NCBI RefSeq assembly: GCF_901709675.1
Contig: NC_051091.1
Span: forward strand, 2,167,967-2,231,966
Source: Syngnathus acus
Taxonomy: Eukaryota; Chordata; Actinopteri; Syngnathiformes; Syngnathidae
Direction: 5' to 3'
Length of the DNA: 64,000 bases
This document shows positions 52,601 through 63,962 of the stretch, in pieces (the stretch's first letter is position 1; every line of letters starts with the position of its first letter). The notes under the pieces were generated by a model, which made no database searches, was not told the DNA's origin, and saw nothing but the letters and a program-made list of their open reading frames with translations. Position numbers and translations under genes: made by a program.

Positions 52601-55600
52601 GGGAGAGGGGAGCAGTGAGCCGCAGCGGTGCCGCGCTCGGGAATCAGTTGGTGATCTAACCACCCAATTCCAGAAGGTGTGGCTATGTGAGCTTCCAAAA
52701 GTTAGGAGATACGGATGTGAGATTACAGGGAGGCAAGGATGTAAGGCTGCGAGGACGTGAGGATGCAGGTGAGGATTTGAGGGTTCAAGGATGCGAGAAT
52801 GTTGGGATGTGATGTTACGAGGACGCGAGGAGACCTGGAGGCTGAGCATCGAGAAGGATGTGAGCTTGTGAGGTGAAGAGAGGAACGGTTGCCTGATGTG
52901 ATGATGGAAGAATGCAAGGATACGGCTTGCGAGTGATCTAGGATGTTAGGATGCGAGCATTTGAGAATGGAGGAGAGCTGGAGGTGTGGCTCGTCGTGCA
53001 AGGCTTTGCTGACGACGACTTGATAAAGTGGTCAGAGACAGTCCTCATATTTCTATCATTTTTTGAAGCCCCTCCCCTCCTGTGTGCCCATGATTAGTTT
53101 GATTATTCTCACCTGCCTCTTGTTACCTGTGGTGTATATAAGTCCTGTCTGCCCCTCACGCCCCGCCGGATCATTGTGTGTTGTTGTCTTGATGTCTTTT
53201 GGTTCCTGTTGTCTTGATGTCTTTTGGTTCCTGTTGTCTTAATGTCTTTTGGTTCCTGTTGTCTTAATGTCTTCACGTCCTTTGTTTCGCGTCCCTGTCG
53301 GTTAGTCCTTTTGTTATTTCGTTAAGTCATGTCAGTTTGCCGAGTCTATTCGTTTGTTTTGCTGAATAAACCCTGGTCCGAGCTGCATTTGGTCGCCCTG
53401 CTCAATCCGATCCGTGACAGGCACTTGAGCAAGGAAGGAAAAACATATCCTCATAAGTCAGGCATTTGTTCCGTTGAATGTCTTATCTGCTGGATGTTTT
53501 GTATCTATGTGTCATGGCGTTAATGAGCTGTGCCTTATGTGTAATGGAAAAGTTACCAAGCTGTGTGTGCCGTGTCTGTGGAGCAACTATGTTTGTAGAA
53601 ATTAATACGAATATTTAGACATTGCCGTTGCTCCCTTTTCAAAGGCAATTTCTGAGATTTTGTGCTCGTGCTGACGTTCATCCTCTCACGTGACCACGGT
53701 AAGCCGCTTTGTTAAAAAAAAAAAAAAAAAAAAATCCCAATGGAAAGACAAATTTCAGCAGACCGCAGCTCACTTGGCCGTGGAGCGAGTAAACTCGGAC
53801 GAGCCGCGTGACATTGCAACGTTGTGCGGGCGCATTTGTGTGGATGTCATTGTGTTCATGCTCGCGTGCACTAGTTTTTGTTTGCACCTGTGTAATTGTG
53901 GGCATGTGTGTGTGCGTGAGAGAGACCAAAAAAAAACCTATCCCATCATTTGGCCTTTGCAAGCAGTCGTCACAGCTCCCGTGACAATGTTGCGAGTGAA
54001 CTCCTCAGCATGGGGTTGGAAGTGCGCTCCCTCACGGCTTGTGTGCTGCTGTTGTGTGCAGATGATGCACCGTATGGAAAGACCAAGGACGTCTCTGGAC
54101 CAGAACACACCGCCACCTTGAGGAGACACAGTATACCAGGCATGTAGCACGACTCCTCAGTGCAATGGGACACACGCATGCACATGCACACTAATCTGTG
54201 TGTTGTGTGTGGGAGAGTTAATCTCTCGACGAGTACACTCCAGTTTTATGCAAATATGACACCCAGTGTGATTCATTAGTGAACACTCCTCCCTGCAGTG
54301 CACTTGTGTGCGCATGTTTTTTTGGGGGGGAAGCACCTCACTGATCCTGAATGTCGCCTCGAGGGATTCAGCTCATTTTGCTAATCTCTCACAGAAACGC
54401 TCCAGCTCACCTAGTTTGTGTGTTTGTGTTTGTGTGCGTGTGTGAGGGCACGTGTTTGTTTTTGTACGCGCGTGTGCGTTTTGCTTAGAAGCACTGCGGG
54501 GAGTGACGATGGTGGAGCTGGTGAAGAAGGAAGGCAGCACGCTGGGCCTGACCATCTCGGGAGGAACCGACAAGGACGGCAAGCCGCGGGTCTCAAACCT
54601 GCGGCCAGGCGGGCTGGCCGCTCGGTACGTACGCGCGGGAGGGCGGACGAGGGCGTAGACGTGACGGCTGTTGCGAACTTCAGGAGCGACCAGCTGAACG
54701 TGGGCGACTACATCAAGTCGGTCAACGGCATCAACTTGACCAAACTGCGCCACGAGGAAATCATCAGTCTCCTCAAGAACGTGGGAGAACGAGTCCTGCT
54801 GGAGGTGGAGTACGAGTTGCCGCCCACAGGTGTGCTGCTCGCTTTGTCCACAGCAAGGTTGTTGTGGGCACGCAACTAAAACACATCAAGTCATTGACAA
54901 GCATTTTCGTGAACAAATTCATTCCAAAAACGAGCCAAAACTACAAACTAATTCTTGCAAAACTTGAGTTCCCCTTCCATTTTTTTGAATTGCCTTCAAT
55001 GTCTTCTTCTCATAGCACCAGACATCACGTCAAGCGTGATCTCCAAAACGATCGACATCTGTTTGCACAAAGAAGGGAGCAGCTTTGGCTTCGTGGTGAG
55101 AGGTAAACCAGTTGCAGCACAGAACAGATTCCAAGGTTTTGGGTGGAAATGAGCTCCAACTTGCCAAAAACAAAGAGCTCGAGATGCTAAGCTAACAAGG
55201 TTGCTCCTGGTTGTAACTGATCGTCATTGTAAATTGCTAGCCGTCCGTTCGTCCACGCTGTCCTCTAATTTTGTGAGCCGTATGCAACGCTAGCTTAGCG
55301 TCTTGATTTGTCTGGACTGCAATAACCTTTCTGTCCCCAGGCGGCAACCACGAGGACTGGCACAAGTCGCGCCCCCTGGTGGTCACGTACGTGCGCCCTG
55401 GCGGCCCCGCAGACAGGTAAGGTCACGAGCGCGCACACGCCTGGACGCTTTCATTCATAAGCAGAAGAATATGCCGACATCTTCCTCCTCAGCTTCCAAC
55501 AGGATGACACTGCAAACTATTTTTACTCTGTCGTGTCTTTGAAAGAAAAGGCAAAGTGGGACAGCAGCAACAGAAAATAAGAAGAGATGATTCTTTCCAA

Positions 55601-58600
55601 AGGGCATCAGTGCTTTTTGTATTCCCGTTCGTGTAGACGTGCACACTTTGTCTTTCATGTTTGTTTTTACAAGCCTATGATGACCAGCTTTGTTGTCTGC
55701 TTTTATTGGTCTTCATGTGTCTTTGAGGCACCGTTGACCTTTTTATTTCTTCACAATAGCCATTTTTGTGTCAAAATTAAAGACAGCCTTTATAAAGCCA
55801 ACCATCCCCAACAGAGCGTTTTCCACCTGCTCGACATTCCTCAAGAGTGACCCGGGCATCAAAGACACGGTTTTCGCTACGGCCTCGCTATCTCCTCCTC
55901 GAGGCTCAGTTGAGCAAGGAAAATTGCCTCCAAAATGTGGGTCAGCCTGGAGGAAATGAGGCCTTCACGCTGCTTTATATCCCATTTATGTGCCAGTCGG
56001 GAGGCAAGTTAAGCCTCACTTTCACGCCGTACAGCCCTTAAGAGTTCTTCTGCCGTTGATGAGGAAAAGGCTTAAAAATGTGGGCGAAGAGAACATTGCA
56101 AGTGGGAGCGGTCGCAACATTCGTCTGCTGACTGCATCGGGATGGCAACCGGGTGAAACATCACCACTGGAATCTTTTTATTTTTTTTATTTTAAATTCA
56201 ACTTCACAGGCCACTTTGCCACTAAAATTTAGTAGGCCTGACAGGCATGACTGCTTTTAGCGTAGACCCACCAAAAAGTTTCCAGAGCAGCAACAGTGGC
56301 AGGTTGTCCCTTTCCAGTAGTCCAAAGCCTCCATATTTGATCCGCTCGCTACCAAATTTTCCCGTGTGTGTTTTCAGGGAGGGCACGCTGCGCCCGGGCG
56401 ATCGCCTGCTCAAGGTGGACGGCGCGCCGCTCCACGGAGCCTGCCACAGCGACGCCCTCAGCGTGTTAGCTCAATGCGGGCAGGAAGCTCTGCTCCACAT
56501 CGAGTACGATGTCCCCGTCATGGGTGGGTGCACACATGACCCAAGCGTGTTTTTCAAACCTGCACCCAAGACCATTTTGCTCGCAACTCCATCGCTGACA
56601 CTCGCAAACTTTCAAATGTGGGATGTTTGTCAATCCAACAGACACGTTGATCAATGCGTCAGGCCCTCTCCTGGTGGAGATGGCCAAGCCTCCGGGGGCC
56701 GCGCTCGGTATCACCCTGGCGTCGGCCGGCCATCGCGGCAAGCGAGTCATCGTCATCGAGCGGGTCAAGCCCGGAAGTGTGGTGGACAGGTACGGACGTC
56801 TCCACCTAAAAAAAAAAAAAATCGCGATGACGGTGCTTGCGCTCAGATGCGGAGCGCTGCACGCTGGGGACCACCTGCTGTCCATCGACGGGACGTCCAC
56901 GGAGCACTGCAGTGTCCTGGAGGCCGCGCAGCTCCTGGCCAGCACTGGCGAGCTGGTCAGGCTGGAGATGCTCCCTGCGCAGCAGACCCGGTTGACCGGG
57001 AACCGGCTGCATGACACCGGTGCGAGATTCACTCTCTAACGACTCGCGAGTCGACCGACTGACTTTGAACAAAAGGCAAAGATCCACAAACGTCACGTTT
57101 GCGTGTGTGCGCACATATGTTCCAGTGAAGGTTCACAAGTCGGACCACCCTCACCCTTACTCGTGGGACCCCTGCGCCAACTTGTGTCCACCACCCGCAA
57201 ACTGTAACGCCAGTGCCAGCCCGCACAAGTCGTGGACCTCCTCTAACAACAACCACCTGGACTACTGCAAGTGTGAGCAGGCGTGGTGCCGATGCAGCCG
57301 TGTGTCGTTGAACACACCAGCGCAAACGTGTCGCCTCCTCTTCTGTCCGCAGCGCTGGTGTCTACCAATTTCTCCGCGGGCTCCAGCAGCACGTCGGCCC
57401 CGAGCAGCCAGGGCTCCAACACGCTCCCGAGGCCCGCCGCCCCCGCCAGCCCTCGGAACTCGCTGCTCAAGCGCAGACACAGAAAGAAGGACCACAAAAG
57501 CTCCCGTGAGCTGGCGTCTTCATTTAGCAGCTGCCGACATGAAGATTGTTTGAAAAAAGAGCAAGTTGTTTGTGTGTGTCAGTGTCGCTGGCGTCCAGTT
57601 CGTTGGGTCCGGGCGGTCAGGTGGTCCACGTGGAGACGAGCGAGGTCATCCTGACGGGGGATCTCCTCAACGGCTTTGGCGTCCAGCTGCAAGGAGGAAT
57701 ATTTGCCACCGAGACGCTTTCGGCGCCACCGCTCATTCGTTTCATCGAGCCCGACAGCTCGGCCGAGAGGTGAGACCCAATTGGCTGGATGGGGCCCGAG
57801 ACAGATAGATAGCCCACCGAGTAGAATCTCTGCACCGCGAGGCCACTCGCACCCCTGCTAACAGCGCTAATTAGCTGCGGGGATCGATGAACGTGGAGAC
57901 ATCTTCCATTGTGGGTGACGTCGCCGCTGCTCGGCAGGTGCGGCCTCCTGCAGGTGGGCGACCGGCTGCTGTCCATCAACGGCATCGCCACCGAGGACGG
58001 CACCTTGGAGGAGGCCAACCAGCTGCTCCGCGACGCCGCGCTCACCAACAAAGTTGTCCTGGAGATTGAATTCGACGTGGCAGGTGCGTATGGCCGACGG
58101 GCCTTGACGGGAAGCAGACTCTGACTATATCCTGTCCCACCCCGCACCTGCAGAGTCTGTGGTGCCCAGTAGCGGAACTTTCCATGTCAAACTGCCCAAG
58201 AAAAGGGGCGTCGAGCTGGGACTCACCATCAGTGGTAAGAACAAGCTTTTGCTCACGCGGCCAAGTGTTTACCTTTGCTACCTGTAAAAAGAAGATGGCT
58301 TTTTTTTGTAAGTATCGGCTGTGCCAGTTAGTTGCTCTGTTGGAAATGTTCATGGCCAGTCAGTCTGTCGATCGACCTGTTCATCACACTCAGTTGGGTT
58401 GTCAGAGAATGCAATAGCGCCCACATGTGGTAAAATAGAGTATCTACTTGGGGAGTATCCTGCTTCTGAGGCTTCATATATCGGAAATGTTTTTTTAAAT
58501 TTTTATTCACGTATTTTTTTGTATCTGCAGCCAATAAAAAGGCAGGAGAGCCTCTCATCATTTCCGACATCAAGAAGGGCAGCATGGCACACAGGTAAGT

Positions 58601-61425
58601 GGAGACCTCTCTGTCACACACTTCGGGTGGAGCATCCTTTCATTTAAGGAGCTCCTCGCTGTGTGATGGAGCACGGTGACGTATTTTGTCAGGAAGAAGT
58701 GATCATCTTAAGTTGTGCTATTCCACTGTCGTCGTAATATTGGATTCCTTCAGGACGGGAACTCTAGAGCCGGGTGACAAACTTCTGTCCATCGACAACG
58801 TGCGTCTGGAAACCTGCACGTGGGAGGAGGCTGAGAAAATCCTGCAGCAGTGCGAGGAGCTGGTCAAGCTCAAGATCCGCAAGGACGAGGACAACTCGGG
58901 TGAGACCTCGGCACCCACTGACAAAAAAAACGACTCAGAACCTGGCACTTCAAGCAATTTGTGATAAAGCCTTGAAAATACTTGAGAAAACACTATTATT
59001 TTAAGGTTAAAAAATGTGTGTGTTCCAGAAGAGCAGGAGACGTCTGGCAGCATCATCTACACGGTGGAGCTGAAGCGCTACGGAGGCCCGTTGGGCATCA
59101 CCATCTCGGGCACGGAGGAACCCTTTGACCCCATCACCATCTCCGGACTGACCAAACGAGGCTTGGCTGAGCGGTATAAGCACGCAGGCTCCAAAAGTTG
59201 ACTTAGGAGCTTTGCTTGATATGTTTCCCTCCCTTTGGCAGGACGGGCGCAATCCACGTGGGCGACCGCATCCTGGCCATCAACAGCGTGAGCCTGAAGG
59301 GCAAACCCCTGAGCGAGGCCATCCACCTCCTGCAGATGGCTGGCGAGAGCGTCACGCTCAAGATCAAGAAAATGATCGACAGTAAGACGCCAAAGCGTGT
59401 GGCAGGTCTGGATGTGTCAATTTGGTCAACCTGGTGGTGGGAGATGAGTTTATTTTTCATTTTCTTTTTTTTTCTCCAACAACTTTTCCCCCCACAGGAC
59501 TCACTTGGCTTTCCAATTTTTTTTGCCCTTGTTCTAATTTCCATTTGCCTTGTCGCTAAGACGCAGACGACAGGAAGGAGAGCGACGCGGACGACGCAAC
59601 AGAGAACGAGCTGAGTGACGGCGAGGACGACGACTTGACCGACTTGACGGACAGCCAGCAGACCAGCAAACTGTCGGAACTTTACGCCACCACCATCCCC
59701 AGCGTCGACTCTGCCATGGACTCCTGGGATGGCTCTGGACTGGACGCCGGATACTGTAGCCAGGGTAAGGTTTCCTGAAAAAGTCATATATATGTATATG
59801 TAGTTGAATTTATTTCCGTGACGCAGGCACGTACAGCCAGCAGACCTCCACTGGCGTGGCCCTTCACCCTCATGAGTGGCGCAGCGCCAAGCAGCAGCAG
59901 GACACCACTACGCCCCCTGCTGGCTGCCTGAAAAATTACCCTTTCAGCGACGGCGGCTTCAGCGAGGATGAGTGGGAAAAACCGTTGGGGTGAGAGAGCA
60001 AAAGCTGAAGTTCATTCTTTCATCTTCTGAACCGCTTATCCTCACAAGGGTTGCGGGAATATGAACTTTAGCCAACCATAATCCTCACCCCCCATCAGAT
60101 TCCTTGGCCAACCGTCAGACGGAATTTTGCTGGACCCCGACGACAGTTTCTGGTGTCAGGCCCTGGAGGACTTGGAGACCTGCGGCCAATCAGAGCTGCT
60201 CAGAGAAATCGAGGTAAGTTACCATATTGCGTAAAGCCAAATGACAAAGCAATGACACAAACAAATCACAGGAAAATAAGTCACACAAAAAATCCACATT
60301 CAAAAACTCACAAAGTTACTCACAGCTAAAAACTCACAAAGGGAAAACATTCACAAAAAGTCACGCAATGAAATCCACCATCATGTGATTGGTCTCTGGC
60401 AGGCGTCCATCATGACTGGCACAGCCATCAGTTTGGGCGTCGAAGGTGTCAGCAAACCTGCGAGCGATGCCATCCTCAGCCATGGCCGGATGAGCCCCTT
60501 GCAGCGAAATTCCCTCCACCATCAGGGGGCGCTTCTGCACGAGGAAGGTGCGTGAGCCTCATGGCTCACTTAGGCCAATGTCTCTGCGCCTTTATTGCAC
60601 TTCTTTCACATGAAAAGCAAAATACTGGGGCAAAATGTCAGCATTTTGGTGGCTAAAACCCCCCCACCCGGCAGATGGCGACCCGGAGATGCACTTCCAC
60701 CCGGACGAGCTGCTCCGTGTGGGGACGTGCCTCCTCCGGGATGACATGGTGCCGCTCCAGCAGCACGAGCGGGAGTCCAAGTCCAAGGCGGGCTCCTTGA
60801 GGGTTTCTGAGAGGACTTGGGAGTCGCGGCGCATCAAGGAGGAGATGCAAGGGCTATTGTCGCCCACGCCTCTGGAGTTGCACAAAGTCAGCGGCTGCCG
60901 GCTAGCAATGCGAGTGGAAGTTGTCATTGGCGCCGGGCCTCACATCCGTTTGGCTTTGGCGCCCCCTGCAGGTCACTGTGATGAAAGATCCCGAAAGCGA
61001 CGACTTTGGCTTCAGCGTGTCCGACGGCTTCCTCGAGAAGGGAGTTTACGTCAACATGGTCCGTCCGGACGGACCGGCCGACCGCTCGGGCCTCCGACCA
61101 TATGACAGGATCCTTCAGGTGCCGCCCGTTGTCATAATTTTTCTGATCTCTGTTAAAGGTGGGCTCCTCGAGCCACACGAATTGACTCCAGTCAGACTTA
61201 TGACTTTGTTGGCTAAAAGGTCTTCCAGACTTGACGTAGTGGATTTGAAGATTTTTCGATCTGTTTTAGGTGAACCACGTCAGAACTCGGGACTTTGACT
61301 GCTGCCTGGCGGTGCCGCTCATCACGGAGGCCGGCGACCGGCTGGAGCTGGTAATCAGCCGCAACCCGCTGGATGGTGCCGAGGACAACGGCAGCGCTCT
61401 GTACCGGCACCCCCTGGACCTGTAG
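38788..61425 (+). CDS. grip2: Glutamate receptor-interacting protein 2, seven-PDZ scaffold
   Basis: Scaffold for AMPA receptor tails and ephrin ligands. After a first exon (A 38788, C 45824, perhaps B 44682) come exons 54062-54139, 54489-54624, 54684-54829, 55016-55102, 55341-55416, 56378-56523, 56642-56789, 56847-57019, 57126-57299, 57353-57505, 57583-57769, 57938-58083, 58154-58234, 58531-58594, 58754-58899, 59029-59173, 59242-59381, 59561-59764, 59827-59989, 60099-60213, 60403-60547, 60675-60886, 60972-61118 and 61270-61425; 1140 aa. Carboxylate loops: PDZ1 [13 protein letters not shown]2 [13 protein letters not shown]3 [12 protein letters not shown]4 [13 protein letters not shown]5 [11 protein letters not shown]6 [13 protein letters not shown]7 [49 protein letters not shown] and EASIMTGT favour GRIP2 over GRIP1. 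The 54139 donor is GC-type. The 57299 donor was set by frame. Confidence 0.92.
38843..44681. other. grip2 intron after first exon A
   Basis: Non-coding DNA with many TG-rich runs (for example 43415-43470 and 43641-43674) and a TG-plus-poly-G run at 43741-43775. Two homeodomain/octamer-motif clusters (42010-42035 and 43299-43340) look like enhancer candidates and are reported as findings. No coding exon other than the listed ones is supported. Confidence 0.5.
40195..40275. mobile_element. Terminal fragment of a mariner/Tigger-like element
   Basis: TTTTCACTTATCGCGGGTGG followed by CCGCGATAAACGAGGGGTTACTGTA is the terminal wording of a dispersed fish DNA transposon. Only this end is clear. It lies in the first grip2 intron. 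Confidence 0.5.
44682..44796 (+). CDS. grip2: Candidate grip2 alternative first exon B
   Basis: ATG in good context (TCAGGATGG) opens [20 protein letters not shown] and continues to [12 protein letters not shown], where GGC G|GTGAGT is a strong donor in phase 1. That is the phase the shared exon at 54062 needs, and the other two first exons end in it too. The exon adds 20 residues relative to A or C. The frame is also open upstream to 44439, so the true start could be earlier. I do not recall this N-terminus from mammalian GRIP proteins; it is a prediction. Confidence 0.45.
44797..45823. other. grip2 intronic DNA between candidate first exons B and C
   Basis: No exon is seen. At about 45530-45620 the words AAAAGTCAAATG and GGCTCAAAA recur irregularly. 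A GA-rich run (45678-45717) precedes first exon C and may belong to its promoter. Confidence 0.4.
45824..45878 (+). CDS. grip2: grip2 alternative first exon C (non-palmitoylated type)
   Basis: ATG to AAG G|GTACAG gives [18 protein letters not shown], 55 nt, phase 1. It parallels human GRIP1a (MIAVSFKCRCQILRRLTK) and the GRIP2 start with [12 protein letters not shown]. Spliced to 54062 it reads KDDAPYGK, matching human KDESPYTK. This fixes the exon and its phase. Confidence 0.85.
51640..52195. repeat. Degenerate tandem tract built on TGTTTGCTGGCT
   Basis: CATGTTTGCTGGCT, CTGTTTGCTGGCTCA, CATGTTTGCTAAC and similar words recur about every 25-45 bases, often joined to CTAATTTCA. At least 15 variants can be read by eye. 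Copies are too diverged to give one consensus unit. Confidence 0.6.
52511..52672 (-). mobile_element. tRNA-derived SINE, 5'-truncated, reverse copy
   Basis: Read on the - strand it ends with ACAAATTTCACCACACCCAG followed by GTGTGTGTGACGATCATTGGG. Upstream are AATTGGGTGGTTAGATCACC and the Ser-type GCGGCACCGCTGCGGCTCAC. The tRNA-like head is missing. Its tail is shared with the copy at 18673-18778. Confidence 0.65.
52685..52990. repeat. Degenerate tandem tract built on GGATG(T/C)GAG
   Basis: GATGTGAG, GGATGCGAG, AGGATGTAAGG, GAGGACGTGAGGATGC and like words recur every 10-20 bases over about 300 bases, directly after the SINE. Confidence 0.6.
53070..53422 (+). mobile_element. Solo-LTR-like block with an internal 25-bp tandem repeat
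   Basis: The block has CACCTGCCTCTTGTTACCTG and a TATATAAG promoter-like word at 53136-53143. Then come three full copies and a partial copy of GTTGTCTTGATGTCTTTTGG-TTCCT (53182-53270), then AATAAACCCTGGTC and a GTGACAG end at about 53420. This order (TATA, AATAAA, end) is typical of fish retroelement LTRs. No internal coding region or partner LTR is present, and target duplications were not established. Confidence 0.45.
59982..60098. repeat. Fragment of a dispersed fish repeat in a grip2 intron
   Basis: At 60018-60058, TTCATTCTTTCATCTTCTGA then ACCGCTTATCCTCACAAGGG is the tail wording of a common (GGAT)n-linked fish repeat. Only about 40 bases survive. Confidence 0.5.
60225..60375. repeat. 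Degenerate tandem tract built on ACTCACAAAG
   Basis: AAACTCACAAAG, AAGTCACACAAAA, AATCCACATTC and ACATTCACAAA alternate through this grip2 intron at roughly 12-20 base spacing. Confidence 0.45.
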
Positions 61426-61725
61426 CACATGCGCTCAGGTCGACGTCACTGTGAGAGGAAAAACAAAACCACATTTGGGCTATGTTGGGCTGTTCATCTG
61501 AAACTGCAGACTTGAAGTTGTTGAAGTATTTTCTTTGAACGCCTTCTATGTGCAGGGCGATGCATTTTCAGCCGACAAGCGCCGGGTTTCTCCTCGTGGT
61601 GAGACAGGACACAGTCGCGAGAAGGTTCAGTGTGTCATCTTGAAGGCATTGTACCGTGATGTCATCACAATGCACTCTAAGGGAAAAGGCTTTATGTGCA
61701 GTAAGTTTCCAAAAGACAGCTGCCT

Positions 61726-61860
61726 GTCCCAATGCTTTTGTTCAAGCACATTTTCAAGTCATGGTTGTGTCCCAAGACTTTTGTTCACTTTGTCCCAATA
61801 CTTGTGTACAAGCACATTTTAACTTCCGGGATGAGTCCCAATATTTTTGTCCAAATTGAA
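61726..61860. repeat. Imperfect direct repeat with Tc1-like wording
   Basis: Two to three copies of (G)TCCCAATACTTTTGTTCAAG followed by CACATTTT, about 60 bases apart. The phrase is typical of Tc1-like element ends in fish. Confidence 0.5.
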
Positions 61861-62435
61861 AGATTTTCATCCACAGACGTCCTGCGGCCGTCCAAATTCT
61901 ACATGTTGTGGTTACCACGGCAACAGCTGAATTTGCAGGCCTCTTCTGTGAGTGCTTCCTGCCTTTCCAGGCTTTGCGTTTCCATGCGGAAACTTGCACA
62001 GTCATGAGGTCGCTCTCAAGTAGCTCAAATCCACCAAGTGTCTCCCCACCCCCCCCTATATTTTTAGTCCCACACATTCCTTCCTGCAGCTTTACATCAA
62101 CGTCAACTGCTGCTGTTTTCTTCCGGAACGTCGCCCTCTCTGTGGCAATTATTTGAGGATTAGTGGCGCTAAGAGGGGCCTTCACGTCCGTCACATGAAC
62201 TCGTCAGCCTGATCATGCCCACCGCGCACCCCCGCCATGCCATTAACCACACAAACACAAGAAGTCTATTTTAGTTCTCCGACGTTATGGCGAGTTCAGG
62301 GCACCCCTTCTTCCTCAAAAGCAAGTGAAGAGCAGAAGAAATCGACACATTTTCAAACGCAGTTGGCGCACCATTTCGCACCTACCCAAAAAGTATCAAA
62401 AGAAAAAATGATCAAACTAATGCTCAACCTCACAC

Positions 62436-62438
<3 letters not shown>

Positions 62439-62479
<41 letters not shown>

Positions 62480-62537
62480 CGTGTGTGCGCGTGCGTGCGT
62501 GCGCGCGCGTGTGCGTGTGCGCGCGCGCGCGCGCGTG
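62439..62537. repeat. (TG)n/(CG)n tract
   Basis: About 36 bases of pure TG pass into mixed GTGC and a (GC)n end. Alternating purine-pyrimidine sequence of this kind can adopt Z-DNA. Confidence 0.95.
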
Positions 62538-63520
62538 AGAAAACATGAAGCACAAATTGGTAGACTGTAGTGTAAATTGTCATAACCTTTTACATGAAGA
62601 CATTTTGTAAAGCAAAAAAAAAAAAAAAATTCTTGAGAAAAGCCTTCCAAAAGTCTTGTGTTGGTTTTCATGTATCTGTAACGCGTGTGTGTGTTTTTCT
62701 ATGCATCTCAATGTTCAAGTTCTAGAAGTAAACATTTTCTGGGGCTAAAGGACGATCACTGTAAAATATTCAAGTCTCGACTTTGTTTTAATGATATGCA
62801 AATGATGTCCTCCAATATTACAACAGTCATACTGTACTTAGTGAATTGGCAACTTGAAAAGCTCAAAATAGCACTCGATATGATTAGACTTTCCCGAAAC
62901 ATACGTCCTGCTGTGATCCGCGGTAGGCGTTCCGTCAGACGGACGCAATTGTAATTGCAGATTGGGCTGCTCAGGCGCATGTGCGTGCTTTGGCCACCAG
63001 GGGGGAGCATAACCATCCATCCAATATTGACTCGAGTAGCGCACCACGGCTCCAATCTTCTGATCGACTGATCAGAACGACAGAAACAGTCGTTTTTTGC
63101 AGATGATAAAGCCCGCTGAGCCACTTTTTGTTCACACCGCTCAAAGAAAAGAAATATGTTCTCCGGTTCGAGTTTTTTGTCTGCGTTATTCATATGAACT
63201 CGTATACGTCGGAAGGAATGTGCGTGTTTGTTTTTGACGGGATGGCATTGAAGCGCTCAAAAATCAGCAAAGCTTCTTCCTCAAACCAGATTGGGCTTTT
63301 CAAAGGTGTCATTTTGCCTCTGTGAAGTTCCCTGTAAGAAAATATTTTTATACCACCAATTTACTCTTCCCAAACTGGGAAGTAAAGAGAAAAAAAGAGT
63401 TGTCATGTGCAAATAAAAGCGCAAACTTTCTCGATGTCATTTCTTTTGCACGTCAGCGACCGCTTCACTGACGCAATCGAAGTTTCTGGCCAGTCGCGGG
63501 AGCGACGGCGTTTAGAAATC

Positions 63521-63962
63521 CATCCATCCATCCATCCATCCATCCATCCATCCATCCATCCATCCATCCATCCAGTAGGGTTTCAAATTAGGCTTAGGAT
63601 GTCAAATTAGGGCGGCACGGTTACACAGTTCAGAGGTTACATGCCCGCGTGGGTTTTCTCCAGCCATTATAGTTTTCTCTCACATCCCAAAAGCATGCAT
63701 GGTCGGCCGATTGAGCACGCCAAATTGTCCCTAGGTGTGAGTGCGAGTGCGGATGGTTGTTGGTCTCAATGCGCCCTGCGATTGGCTGGCAACCGGTTCG
63801 GGGTGTCCCCTGCCTACTGCCAGATGACTGCTGGGATAGGCTCCAGCACGCCCGCAACCTTGTGGGGTCATGCAGGACAGAAAATGGATGGATGGATGGA
63901 TGGATGGATGGATGGATGGATGGATGGATGGATGGATGGATGGATGGATGGATGGATGGATG
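63521..63962. mobile_element. Dispersed repeat flanked by (ATCC)n and (GGAT)n
   Basis: (ATCC)n at 63521-63574 and (GGAT)n at 63883-63962 enclose about 310 bases. These begin GGGCGGCACGGTTACACAG and include GCGTGGGTTTTCTCCAGCC, GCCCTGCGATTGGCTGGCAA and GGGATAGGCTCCAGCACGCC. The interior matches a very common fish short repeat that normally ends in (GGAT)n. The second, inverted (ATCC)n on the other side is unusual. TCAAATTAGG occurs outside both ends. Confidence 0.65.

Larger units (their letters stand above)
45879..54061. other. 8-kb grip2 intron
   Basis: No coding exon is seen. The intron holds enhancer-like A+T clusters (48600-48660, 51455-51490), two adjacent degenerate tandem tracts (51640-52195 and 52685-52990), a TG tract at 52382-52424, a reverse SINE copy and an LTR-like block. 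Confidence 0.6.

Noticed and set aside
57126-57270. grip2 donor TGCAA|GTGTGA
   Set aside because: It leaves phase 2, but the next exon (ALVSTNFS...RKKDHKSS) needs phase 1, supplied by the donor at 57300.
62237-62671. Frames across the TG tract
   Set aside because: Cys/Val and Thr/His repeats are translations of (TG)n.
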